Shown one piece after another: positions 31,565-39,805 of a DNA stretch of 64,000 nt. The stretch covers positions 1 to 64,000 of the forward strand of contig JBOEFZ010000080.1 of NCBI GenBank assembly GCA_050633165.1, given 5' to 3'. Each line of letters opens with the position of its first letter. Positions within the stretch are counted from its first letter, which is position 1. The DNA comes from TMED27 sp050633165 (GTDB lineage Bacteria > Pseudomonadota > Alphaproteobacteria > Micavibrionales > Micavibrionaceae). Position numbers and translations under genes: made by a program. Under the pieces are notes generated by a model, which saw only the letters and a list, made by a program, of their open reading frames with translations, made no database searches and was not told the origin of the DNA.

Positions 31565-33379
31565 ATGGATTTAGCCCAATTTCTTGTTCCCAACACACAG
31601 AATAACCCTCCCAAAACCCAGCAAGGCAGCAATGCTTTGCCGGGTTCAGGTGTTTCTGCTGAAGGCTTGGAAAAAGAGGGCTTAAGCGCGTTTGATCAAA
31701 TTCTTAATTCAGTTAACGGCGTACAGGACACGCAATTCGATACATCGCAGGATGCGAGCCTTTCGGATGAGGGATTGATCAGTATTGCCACCCCGCAAGA
31801 ACCATTGACCGAAGGGGAAGAAATTGCCGCGCTTCTTGGCATGGTGGATCAAGTGACCGGGCAAAATTTGCCGCCTGCGTTGCTTGAGGCTTTGCCGGTT
31901 GAGCTTCGTGCTGCCCTGCCCCAAAATGCAACGCCGGAACAGCTTAACGTAGCGCTAGAGACGTTCTTGCACGATAACCCGCAACGGATTGGTGAGGTTT
32001 TATCGCTTGTGCAGAGCCATGGCGTTGATGTTTCGAGTGTAGATATCGGCGCGGTTTTAAACGGGATCGAGCCTTCGGCGCTCCCCTCCTCCGATGTCAC
32101 TGCCTCGCTTGAAACGCAAGCGTTGCAGCATACGGTTAGCCATGCGGTTTCTGCGCCCGAGGCGTCTTTATCCGCGCGGCTTGGCATTTTGGATACGGTG
32201 ATTGTTGCCGATGATGCGCCGCAAGCCCCCGCAGCGCAAACATCACAAACACCTGCCAACGCCCTGACGCTTAGCGATGAGCAGATTAGCAATATTGCAC
32301 GCTTATTGGACACCAATAGCAGCGGCATTCCCAATATCCCAGATCTAACCACGACAGGCATGACAATCGAGCAGATTGCCGAGTTGCCCGTTGTGAATGA
32401 AGCCGCGCCGGAGATTGGCGAACGTGTGAATTTAGTGGATCAGTTTGTGAGCTTGGTGACACCGAATAAGAGTACAGAGGATGGCTTAAACATTGCGCAA
32501 ACGCTTAATAATCTTGTGGTTGGCGATGTACCGGATCAAAATGCTTTGCAGCCCGTGACACCGCTCGCGCCAGTTGAAGAGCCTAGCAATTTCGAGCTTC
32601 TCCTAAAACAGCTTATCGGCTTTCAAGGCGGTAATGACAATCAGGCAGCAACTACGCCGCGCGGTGAAAACCCTGCATCTCAAAACGGCATTGGACGTGG
32701 TGCGGATGCCGGACAAGATGTTCTGCCCCTTCGTCAATCCATGACGCAAAATACGGCACTTAACGGCGCCAGCGGCAATGACGTTATCTTGCCGCCTGCA
32801 CCCCTAACGGGCAGCGGAGCGGAGTTCTCTGATGTGTTGAACACGACTGCACTCTCAAGCTCTTCACCGATCTTAACACCGGGGCAAAGCGCCCTTCTCG
32901 CTCAAGCCAATAGCGCGAGCGCATCCCATCCGGCGACACAGATGGTTGCCGCGACTTTGCAAAAAGGCGGGCAATTGGGGCAGGATACGCAGATTACTCT
33001 ACGCCTTGACCCCGCCGAATTGGGGAAGGTCGAGGTTAAGCTTAGCTTTGATGTAGATAACGCTATGCGCGCGGTTGTGACGGCGGAGAAGCCCGAGACA
33101 CATATGATGATGCAGCGCGATTCGAACGCCCTTATGAAATCCTTGCAAGAGGCGGGCATCAACATCGATTCGGATAGCGGCTTGAGCTTTGAGCTCGCCC
33201 AAGACGGGTCATTCTTTGACAATCAAGATAAAGAGAGCGGCGGGAACGGGAGTTCCGGCAGCGATAGCGATTTAGGTGATATCACAGCCAACAGCGATGA
33301 TGCGGATGTAATCGAAAGTAGCATGACGTGGGAGCACAACCCCGAGACAGGCCACACGCATTACAGCATTCTGGCCTAA
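31565..33379 (+). CDS. fliK: Flagellar hook-length control protein FliK
   Basis: 604 residues. A long, low-complexity Ala/Pro/Asn/Gln-rich ruler region is followed by the C-terminal Flg_hook domain at about 470-535 (TQITLRLDPAELGKVEVKLS, then MQRDSNALMKSLQEAGINID). Secreted while the hook grows, FliK senses its length and triggers the FlhB switch. The promoter is a perfect sigma-54 site at 31485. A second FliK-like protein is encoded at 51182. Confidence 0.9.
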   Translation: MDLAQFLVPNTQNNPPKTQQGSNALPGSGVSAEGLEKEGLSAFDQILNSVNGVQDTQFDTSQDASLSDEGLISIATPQEPLTEGEEIAALLGMVDQVTGQNLPPALLEALPVELRAALPQNATPEQLNVALETFLHDNPQRIGEVLSLVQSHGVDVSSVDIGAVLNGIEPSALPSSDVTASLETQALQHTVSHAVSAPEASLSARLGILDTVIVADDAPQAPAAQTSQTPANALTLSDEQISNIARLLDTNSSGIPNIPDLTTTGMTIEQIAELPVVNEAAPEIGERVNLVDQFVSLVTPNKSTEDGLNIAQTLNNLVVGDVPDQNALQPVTPLAPVEEPSNFELLLKQLIGFQGGNDNQAATTPRGENPASQNGIGRGADAGQDVLPLRQSMTQNTALNGASGNDVILPPAPLTGSGAEFSDVLNTTALSSSSPILTPGQSALLAQANSASASHPATQMVAATLQKGGQLGQDTQITLRLDPAELGKVEVKLSFDVDNAMRAVVTAEKPETHMMMQRDSNALMKSLQEAGINIDSDSGLSFELAQDGSFFDNQDKESGGNGSSGSDSDLGDITANSDDADVIESSMTWEHNPETGHTHYSILA

Positions 33380-33382
33380 AAC

Positions 33383-33397
33383 TGGCACGATACTTGC
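33383..33397 (+). promoter_or_regulatory. Sigma-54 promoter upstream of a non-coding structured region
   Basis: TGGCACGATACTTGC, followed by T, is a perfect match to TGGCACG-N4-TTGCW. It begins 4 bases after the fliK stop codon. The predicted transcript starts near 33409 and first meets three hairpins rather than a gene; the next CDS (flagellin) starts at 33791. Confidence 0.9.
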
Positions 33398-33408
33398 TTA
33401 GCAATATA

Positions 33409-33590
33409 TGAGAGATTTAAGAATACCCTTGTGAGCCTGTAGCCCTCTCAATACCCTAACCCCCACAGCTCACAAGGGGTCGTTATAGTGTTAACATGTC
33501 GAGGAGCGATTGAGACACTATAACTGGGCGCATCGGGCACCCCCGCATGTGATGAATCATCGCACAACGCTGCGATGCGCCCCCTTTTTT
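33409..33590 (+). ncRNA. Candidate sigma-54-dependent structured RNA or flagellin leader
   Basis: Three consecutive perfect stems lie in this gene-free stretch. Stem 1 is an 11-bp stem, CCCTTGTGAGC (33426-33436) with GCTCACAAGGG (33468-33478). Stem 2 is a 10-bp stem, GTTATAGTGT (33482-33491) with ACACTATAAC (33515-33524). Stem 3 is a 10-bp stem, GGGCGCATCG (33526-33535) with CGATGCGCCC (33573-33582). Stem 3 is followed by CC and six T, a standard intrinsic terminator. With the sigma-54 site at 33383 this predicts an RNA of about 180 bases. I do not recognise the fold. It may be a separate small RNA or an attenuated flagellin leader. Confidence 0.65.
33573..33590 (+). terminator. Intrinsic terminator of the candidate RNA
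   Basis: This is the right arm of the 10-bp GC-rich stem that begins at 33526, followed by a run of six T. Confidence 0.75.
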
Positions 33591-33625
33591 AATCAGATAA
33601 TTTTAATCATCTGATTAAAAAAGGG
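33582..33625. terminator. 17-bp perfect inverted repeat overlapping the terminator
   Basis: CCCTTTTTTAATCAGAT (33582-33598) and ATCTGATTAAAAAAGGG (33609-33625) are perfectly complementary with a 10-base loop. The left arm uses the T tract of the preceding terminator, so the two structures compete for the same bases. It could be a back-up or bidirectional terminator, or part of a switch. Confidence 0.65.
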
Positions 33626-33687
33626 CTCTTTAAAAACCTTTTCGCGGGCTTCACCCCTCATTGATTTTGTATAATTTGATAAAATCA

Positions 33688-33717
33688 TTAACATTCTCTT
33701 CACTTTTTTGGTATAGT
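33688..33717 (+). promoter_or_regulatory. Possible sigma-70-type promoter of flagellin
   Basis: TTAACA (33688-33693) and TATAGT (33712-33717) are separated by 18 bases, 73 bases before the flagellin ATG. A small hairpin (ACGG/CCGT, around 33752) and an AGGAAAGGA ribosome-binding region follow. If real, flagellin has its own promoter apart from the sigma-54 transcript upstream. Confidence 0.35.
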
Positions 33718-33790
33718 ATGTAAGTAAGGATTCAAGTATTGGATCTGATTTACGGTAAAGCGCCGTGGAGCCTAGGAAAGGAATGAGTTC

Positions 33791-34603
33791 ATGTCTTCGG
33801 ATGTTGGATTAACATCAGCGTTAAGAAGCAATCTCGCTTCGCTACAAAACGCAAAAGGCAGTTCAGGGCACTCTCGCGCTCGAGAAGCCGGAGGCACATC
33901 GTCTCAACCTTCCCCACATGCCAGCAGCACCATCAGCAACCAAACCCTTAGCACCCACGCGAATGAACTGCAGGGCGTTTTGGATGGGATCAGCTCCTCG
34001 GTTAAGATATTAGAAGCCGCGAGCAATGCCGCAGCAAAGCTTTCCACGCTCTTGAATGAAACAGAACAATTTGTCAGCAATGTCTTGACGCAGTTTAAAC
34101 AGGCCGAGAACAACACGCCGGAAAATTACAAAATCCTCAACCAGAATATCGCCGAAGTTCTAAACCGGATTGATGAAATTGTTGGTGAGGGTGCCTATAA
34201 GGGCAAAAACCTGCTCACTGGCCACACATTGGAAACCTCCTTTAACGCCGGACGTCCGCTTGTCACGACGGGGCTTGATGTCTCCACAAAGGGACTATCA
34301 CTGCCGCCGCCGCCAGTTACAAGTATTTCGGCCGTCGAGAATTTTGCCAGCAGCATCGCCGCCGCGCAGATTGACATTGCGGAGCTTCAGCAATTCGTCA
34401 ATGAAGATTTATCCCTCACGCAGACACGACGTGACTTCACGCAAGAGAGCATCTCAACACTGGTCGATAGTGGTGATTTAAACATTTTTGATCAAGATGA
34501 AGAGGCAGTCAATCTCCTCGCCCTGAAAACACGCCAAGCCTTGAGCGGGAGCGACATTTCACTGGCTGGCGAGAACCAGAAATCCATCTTCAAGCTATTT
34601 TAA
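33791..34603 (+). CDS. Flagellin (divergent N-terminus)
   Basis: 270 residues. The opening MSSDVGLTSALRSNLASLQN, the helical part HANELQGVLDGISSSVKILE, and DEIVGEGAYKGKNLLTG are flagellin-like. The C-terminal EEAVNLLALKTRQALSGSDI and SLAGENQKSIFKLF also match flagellins of Rhodospirillales type. The usual LSTGKKV/NSALDNP stretch after the first helix is replaced by a Ser/Gly/His/Pro-rich segment (residues about 23-45), so it may be a minor or unusual filament protein. flbT and flaF follow, as expected. A strong terminator lies downstream at 34646. Confidence 0.82.
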   Translation: MSSDVGLTSALRSNLASLQNAKGSSGHSRAREAGGTSSQPSPHASSTISNQTLSTHANELQGVLDGISSSVKILEAASNAAAKLSTLLNETEQFVSNVLTQFKQAENNTPENYKILNQNIAEVLNRIDEIVGEGAYKGKNLLTGHTLETSFNAGRPLVTTGLDVSTKGLSLPPPPVTSISAVENFASSIAAAQIDIAELQQFVNEDLSLTQTRRDFTQESISTLVDSGDLNIFDQDEEAVNLLALKTRQALSGSDISLAGENQKSIFKLF

Positions 34604-34645
34604 AACCATAAAGTTTGCGGGGCGTATGCCCGACAACCACAGAAA

Positions 34646-34690
34646 AAAGGCCGGAAAACCACCCCCCTCCATTTTCCGGCCTTTATCTTT
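34646..34690 (+). terminator. Intrinsic terminator after flagellin
   Basis: AAAGGCCGGAAAA (34646-34658) pairs perfectly with TTTTCCGGCCTTT (34672-34684), a 13-bp stem followed by T-rich sequence. It separates flagellin from flbT. Confidence 0.9.
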
Positions 34691-34718
34691 GCCTTTTTGG
34701 CTGTATACTTAGTTCCCT

Positions 34719-35111
34719 ATGGCGCTTGTAATTGACCTAAAACCCAATGAAAAAATCCTGATTGGCACGGCGGTAATCACCAATGACAGCCAACGAACGC
34801 GCCTGCATATTGCCGGCGATGCCCCGATTATGCGGGAGAAGGATGTCATGCGCGAAGAAGATGCGGACAGCCCATGTCACCGCGCCTACTTCCTCATTCA
34901 ATGCATGTATCTGGCGCGTAACCCACGGGAATATCATAAAAAATACTTTGATTGCGTACGGGAAATCCAGATGGCCTCCCCCTCCAGCCGGATATTTTTC
35001 ATGCAAATTAACGACCAGATCATCGCGGGGGCGTATTACAAGGCACTAAAACTAGCACGGGAATTGATCGATCATGAAAGGGAGTTGTTAGAGCATGCCA
35101 CCCAACAATAA
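34719..35111 (+). CDS. flbT: Flagellin synthesis repressor FlbT
   Basis: 130 residues. In Caulobacter FlbT binds the flagellin mRNA leader and lowers its stability and translation until the hook is complete. The FlbT pattern is clear: LVIDLKPNEKILIGTAVITN, DSPCHRAYFLIQCMYLA, then ARELIDHERELLEHATQQ. No good ribosome-binding site precedes the ATG. The 3' end overlaps flaF by 17 bases. Confidence 0.95.
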   Translation: MALVIDLKPNEKILIGTAVITNDSQRTRLHIAGDAPIMREKDVMREEDADSPCHRAYFLIQCMYLARNPREYHKKYFDCVREIQMASPSSRIFFMQINDQIIAGAYYKALKLARELIDHERELLEHATQQ

Positions 35112-35520
35112 CCCCAATACGAACACCCCCTATGCCGATGCCGCCGGCGCGTACGGCGATCAGGCGCAGAAAAACGCACCGAGCCAGCGGGATATCGAGG
35201 CGCGGGTTCTGCTCAAATCCGCCAAACGCCTTGCCGATTTAAAAGAAACCCTTGATACGGTGAGTGCGGAGGAAATCGAAGAAGCGCTGAAATACAACCG
35301 TCAAATCTGGATGATGTTTTACGATACCGCCGTTGAAAATCCGAACACAGATAGCAATGATGCCTTGCGGAGCAATATCATCAATCTTGCGAATTTTATC
35401 TTCAAGCGCGAGATCGAGATTACCGCCGCGCCGGATGCGCAAAAATTCGATGTATTGATCAACATTAACAAAGAAATCGCAGCCGGATTAATGAGCACGG
35501 CACAAATAGAGGGCGATTAA
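35095..35520 (+). CDS. flaF: Flagellin synthesis regulator FlaF
   Basis: 141 residues. FlaF acts with FlbT in flagellin expression and secretion in alphaproteobacteria. Characteristic segments are NTPYADAAGAYGDQAQKN, SQRDIEARVLLKSAKRL, NRQIWMMFYDTAVENPN and NLANFIFKREIEI. It is coupled to flbT by a 17-base overlap. The N-terminal PPNNNPNTN stretch is longer than usual, so a later start is possible. Confidence 0.94.
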   Translation: MPPNNNPNTNTPYADAAGAYGDQAQKNAPSQRDIEARVLLKSAKRLADLKETLDTVSAEEIEEALKYNRQIWMMFYDTAVENPNTDSNDALRSNIINLANFIFKREIEITAAPDAQKFDVLININKEIAAGLMSTAQIEGD

Positions 35521-35623
35521 ACAACAAAGCGAAATTCTCCACCGCAACGACTTAACAAAACAAGGTAAATCAGATATATTAAACTCCCATACACCCCTAC
35601 AAAATAAAGCAGGAACAGACAGA

Positions 35624-36934
35624 ATGTCCGAAGATGGAAGCATTAAACAAGCAATACAGGCCTTAATAGAAGGAGACTACAGACACATAATTGAAGGAGA
35701 AAGCGAAACTCACCACCTGCTAAAGACTTTGTGCTCAACCCTCAAAAAGAAAACGCAAGACGATATGAGCTCTGTCGTATCCCTTTCCGTTGAAGCAAAC
35801 GAGACAGCTATCTTTTCCGCGCAAATGTTTTACAATTTGCAAAAAGTCGACAATAAAGCGCAAGCCATCGCCGCAGCCGGAGAGGAAATGACCGCGACAG
35901 TACGTGAAATCGGCACCTACGGGAAAAACATCTCCCACCAAGCCGAGGAAGCACAACAGGCCAGTGCTGCTGGCGAGCATTCTTATAAAAGCGTCCAGGG
36001 GAAAATGGAGGACATTACACAAGCCGTTTCCGAGACCTCCTCACGCATCACCAACCTTAATACCTTATCCGATAATATCGCCGACATTCTTGAAACCATT
36101 AAAAAAATCTCATCACAAACAAATCTTTTGGCGCTAAATGCGACCATTGAAGCCGCCCGAGCAGGTGAAGCAGGAAAAGGATTTGCCGTTGTTGCGAATG
36201 AAGTCAAAACCCTTTCGGGGCAAACAGCAAAAGCCACAGAAGAAATTGCAGATATCATTCAAAATTTACGCAACGAAATGTCTTCCATAACACAATCCAT
36301 GGATAGAAGCTCGGAAGCGGTTTCCGAAGGCAAAGATTCTATCATTGACCTTTCGGAGAAAATTAATCTTATACGCGAAAAAATCGAAAATGTGACCAAT
36401 GATACGCGCAACATCTCACAAACTCTGGAAGAGCAAGGGCAGGCGGCAAATGAAGTCTCTGACGGCATTTCCTCTATCGCAGAAAGCAGCAAGAAGAGCG
36501 TCGAAGGCATCGAACATATTGTTGATTCTATGACGTCCGTTGAAACCCTCATAACAACCCAGATTAACTCGCTGGCATCCCTTAACGTTCCAGGGAAAAT
36601 CGTTAAACTCGCCCAATCCGACCACGTTCTTTGGAAAAAACGTTTGGCCAATATGGTGATTGGCAAGGAGGGGCTGAACCCGAACGAGCTTGCGGATCAC
36701 CATTCCTGCCGCTTAGGGAAATGGTATGACAATATCAGCAACCCCGACTATCTGAACAACCCAGACTTTAAAGCACTAATCGAGCCGCATGAAAAAGTTC
36801 ACGCGCACGGCATCAAGGCGGTAAAGCTGTTTAACGACGGCAAGATGGAAGCGGCGCTAGAAGAAATCACCCATGTTGAAGAATCCTCGAAAGAGGTTCT
36901 GCGCCTTTTGGGTGAGCTGGAAAAAGTTGTGTAA
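35624..36934 (+). CDS. Soluble methyl-accepting chemotaxis protein with C-terminal CZB domain
   Basis: 436 residues, no membrane segment. The receptor signalling coiled coil fills about residues 45-300; its hairpin tip contains ISSQTNLLALNATIEAARAG and EAGKGFAVVANEVKTLSGQT. The C-terminal 100 residues form a chemoreceptor zinc-binding (CZB) domain with the His/Cys set: SDHVLWKKRL, HHSCRLGKWYDN, EPHEKVHAHG. CZB receptors such as TlpD sense zinc-related or oxidant signals from the cytoplasm. No cheA, cheW, cheR or cheB is in the window, so its kinase is encoded elsewhere. Confidence 0.93.
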   Translation: MSEDGSIKQAIQALIEGDYRHIIEGESETHHLLKTLCSTLKKKTQDDMSSVVSLSVEANETAIFSAQMFYNLQKVDNKAQAIAAAGEEMTATVREIGTYGKNISHQAEEAQQASAAGEHSYKSVQGKMEDITQAVSETSSRITNLNTLSDNIADILETIKKISSQTNLLALNATIEAARAGEAGKGFAVVANEVKTLSGQTAKATEEIADIIQNLRNEMSSITQSMDRSSEAVSEGKDSIIDLSEKINLIREKIENVTNDTRNISQTLEEQGQAANEVSDGISSIAESSKKSVEGIEHIVDSMTSVETLITTQINSLASLNVPGKIVKLAQSDHVLWKKRLANMVIGKEGLNPNELADHHSCRLGKWYDNISNPDYLNNPDFKALIEPHEKVHAHGIKAVKLFNDGKMEAALEEITHVEESSKEVLRLLGELEKVV

Positions 36935-36946
36935 TCTTCCTATGAC

Positions 36947-36999
36947 TCCATCGGTGGCCAGCATGGAACAACAGCCTGCACATCACCGATGGAATTTTG
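36947..36999 (+). terminator. Terminator-like hairpin after the chemoreceptor gene
   Basis: TCCATCGGTG (36947-36956) pairs perfectly with CACCGATGGA (36984-36993), followed by ATTTTGT. The loop is 27 bases, long for a terminator. No gene was found in the rest of the 247-base gap. Confidence 0.6.
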
Positions 37000-37181
37000 T
37001 ACGAAGCATTTTTGGGGCGCTGCATCGCTTCCCCCTATTGCGAACGCCCAAGGTGATTCTGCAAAGCCGCATTTAAATCTTCTACCGTTATATCCGCCAT
37101 ATCAAAATGCCCTCAAGTTCACCCTCATGAACAGGATACAGGAATGGCGTTAAGATAGGCTTAACATGGCGTGAGAGGATT

Positions 37182-37679
37182 TTAAGCGGAGGTTGCGATG
37201 GTGGAGAGTGCGGCAATGCCGGAATTGGCGGCGACGTTCAGGGCGTTGATGGCGATTTCGGCTTGGGCAGCGCCGTTTACGGGGGCGTTTTGTGATACTT
37301 GATTACCGTCCAAAACCTCAAATGTGCTTACGAATACATCTTGCGGTGGCGGGGAGCCGACATTGATTGTAGAGCCCTGCTCTGCGACTTGCGCTGCAGC
37401 TTGCGCGCCTTCGCCAACTTCGCGGGTTTCAAGGCTGCTTTCGGATGGGAATTGCAAGAGAACCTGCCCGCTTTGTGGGTTCAGGACTTGCGTAACGGTT
37501 GTGCCGTGCTCGCTATCGAAGGTCGCAAGGATATTCCCCGCCGTATTCTCAGCCACAGCAATAGCAGACAACGTCTCAATATCCCGATTAGGATCTTGAA
37601 GCGCGGACGCATCAACCTTGTTCGCATCATTGCGCGTTAGGCTGGCGTTTGCTATCACTGAATTTACAGCTTCAATCAT
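37182..37679 (-). CDS. Hypothetical protein, weakly FlaG-like
   Basis: 165 residues, Ala/Asn/Gln-rich. A central stretch TQVLNPQSGQVLLQFPSES resembles the short motif of FlaG proteins (a two-strand element ending in Q-(I/F)-P). The C-terminal 40 residues are low-complexity and helical (NGAAQAEIAINALNVAANSG). No signal peptide is seen, so it could be exported by the flagellar system like FlaG. It lies alone on the minus strand between the chemoreceptor and fliF. Confidence 0.55.
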   Translation of the reverse strand: MIEAVNSVIANASLTRNDANKVDASALQDPNRDIETLSAIAVAENTAGNILATFDSEHGTTVTQVLNPQSGQVLLQFPSESSLETREVGEGAQAAAQVAEQGSTINVGSPPPQDVFVSTFEVLDGNQVSQNAPVNGAAQAEIAINALNVAANSGIAALSTIATSA

Positions 37680-38152
37680 TGTTCATGTCGGGCTTTCGCC
37701 TGACTTCCCTATATTATTTAGATGGCTATGCGCGGTGCGCGGGCTTTAACACCACATCATCTAAATACAATACCCTACTATCATTGTATCTTGACAAATC
37801 AAAAATGTCAAGAAAAAGGGAGCTCTTCAGCGACAACATCGCACATCGCAAGCACAGCGCAGACCGCAGAATGACTCACATACACGCCTGCGCCCGCCTC
37901 TGAATGCAGGTATTTTACGAATCATAATGGTAAAGTCATTGATTTCATACTATAATGGGGGTGGATGAATGTTTGCCAGATCGGCATTTTTGGCTTATTT
38001 TAGATGATGTGAATGCGTTTCGCATCATTTTCGATTCGTGAGTTTCGCCCGAAACTTGCGATTTTTCAAAAAACGATCAGGATATATCCGGCCATTTTTG
38101 GTTTTTTCTGCGTATTCTTTGCCTGATTTTAAAAAAGTGAGTTGTACACGAC
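37680..38152. other. 473-base intergenic region upstream of fliF
   Basis: No gene is supported here. It contains a TATAAT at 37951-37956. A weak sigma-54-like TGGATGAATGTTTGC lies at 37962-37976, with GG and TTGC correctly spaced but a poor -24 block. A hairpin-like GTCGGGCTTTCGCCTGAC lies just before the minus-strand gene start. The fliF promoter is presumably inside it. Confidence 0.5.
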
Positions 38153-39805
38153 GTGAATAGTTTTGCTGAGACATTAAAACAACTTGGTCCCGCCCGTTTG
38201 GGGATTATGGGGGCGATCCTTGTCGGGCTGGTGATGTTCTTCCTTTTCGTCTCCTTTCGGGTATCCGCGCCGGAGATGCAGCTTTTATATTCCGATTTAT
38301 CAACCATTGATTCCGGCGCGATTGCGGCGAAGCTGGAGGAGAACGGGATTAATTACGAAGTCTCCCCCGATGGCGGGCGCATTATTGCCCCTGCGGATGA
38401 GGTTGGGCGGGCACGTCTTTTACTGGCCGAAGCGGGATTGCCGAATGGCGGGTCGCTCGGGTATGAGCTGTTTGACAAGGATGCCGGTTTCGGCACGACG
38501 AATTTTGTACAAAATGTGAAGCAGGTGCGTGCGCTTGAGGGGGAGTTAGCGCGTACGATTAGCTCTATTGAAACGGTTCGCTCCGCGCGGGTGCATTTGG
38601 TTTTACCGCAGCGTGAATTGTTTAGCCGCGATTCAAAACCTTCCAGCGCGAGTATCTATCTCGGCGTACGTCCCGGATCGACCGTTGCGCGGGAGCAGAT
38701 TTTATCCATTCAATATCTGGTCGCCTCGGCAGTGCCGGATTTGAAATCCTCCAATGTGACCATTATCGATAGTAACGGGAATTTATTGTCCAAAGGCGGC
38801 GAAGAAGCCGGTGCGGATTTAATGTCGATGAAGGCAGAGGAGCTGCGCCGGAATTATGAATCGCGTATCACGGACAAGGTTGAGGACCAGGTTAGCCGCG
38901 TTGTCGGCTTTGGCAATGTTCGCGCCAGTGTGACGGCGGAGATGAATTTCGACCGGATTAGCACGAATGAAGAATTATTTGATCCTGAAACGGTTGTACG
39001 CTCTACACAAGTTATCGAGGAAAAAAGCAGCGAGAAAGAAGCGGCGGGTGATGATGTTAGTGTCGCCAACAATTTGCCTGGCGTTGGTGGTGACTTACTT
39101 TCCGATGGCGGGCCGAGCGCGGAAAGCAACCGCATTGAGGAAACTACGAATTTCGAGATTAGCCGTACAACACGCAATACCGTTCGCGAAGTTGGCGAGA
39201 TTACGCGCCTGTCTATCGGGATTTTGGTCGATGGGCGTTATACCCGCAACGAAGAAGGGGAGAAAATTTACGAGCCCCGCCCCACTGAAGAATTGGAGCA
39301 AATTGCCGCACTTGTACGCTCGGCGATCGGGTTTGACGATGTGCGCGGGGATACGATCGAGGTTGTGAATTTGCAATTTGCCGCTGTTGATACGGATGAA
39401 GAAGTACTTGATGAACGCTTGTTGTTCGGCTTCGAGAAGAGCGACCTTTTGGATGTTGCGGAAATCTTTACCGTTGCGATCATGATTATTCTGGTTGTGA
39501 TGTTAGTGTTGCAGCCGATGGTGTCACGCTTGCTTAGCATGGAAAGCGGGGGCTCCAGCATCGGGGATGAATTGGAGACGGATCTTCTTGCCATGGGTCC
39601 GGCTAGCCCGGCCATTGCCGCACCGACTGGCGGTGGCGGTGGCGAGGGGATGGAGATACCCGAAGAGGAAGAGAGCCTGATTGATATTCAAGGGGTTGAG
39701 GGTAAGGTTAAGGCTTCCTCCATCCGTAAAGTTGAAGAAATTGTCGAGAATTACCCAACCGAAACTGTATCCGTTATTCGCGGATGGATGGCCGGAGACG
39801 AGTAG
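38153..39805 (+). CDS. fliF: Flagellar MS-ring protein FliF
   Basis: 550 residues. N-terminal membrane segment (about 14-34), the YscJ-like periplasmic ring domains (MQLLYSDLSTIDSGAIAAKL, RALEGELARTISSIETVRSA, RVHLVLPQREL), a second membrane segment near 445, and a C-terminal FliG-binding tail. The start is GTG 38153. It opens the operon fliF-fliG-fliH-fliN-motA-flbD; fliG begins at the very next base after its stop. Confidence 0.98.
   Translation: MNSFAETLKQLGPARLGIMGAILVGLVMFFLFVSFRVSAPEMQLLYSDLSTIDSGAIAAKLEENGINYEVSPDGGRIIAPADEVGRARLLLAEAGLPNGGSLGYELFDKDAGFGTTNFVQNVKQVRALEGELARTISSIETVRSARVHLVLPQRELFSRDSKPSSASIYLGVRPGSTVAREQILSIQYLVASAVPDLKSSNVTIIDSNGNLLSKGGEEAGADLMSMKAEELRRNYESRITDKVEDQVSRVVGFGNVRASVTAEMNFDRISTNEELFDPETVVRSTQVIEEKSSEKEAAGDDVSVANNLPGVGGDLLSDGGPSAESNRIEETTNFEISRTTRNTVREVGEITRLSIGILVDGRYTRNEEGEKIYEPRPTEELEQIAALVRSAIGFDDVRGDTIEVVNLQFAAVDTDEEVLDERLLFGFEKSDLLDVAEIFTVAIMIILVVMLVLQPMVSRLLSMESGGSSIGDELETDLLAMGPASPAIAAPTGGGGGEGMEIPEEEESLIDIQGVEGKVKASSIRKVEEIVENYPTETVSVIRGWMAGDE

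Noticed and set aside
37962..37976. Sixth sigma-54 promoter upstream of fliF
   Set aside because: GG and TTGC are spaced correctly but the -24 block (TGGATG) is poor and the site is 177 bases from the start; kept only as a note in the intergenic entry.
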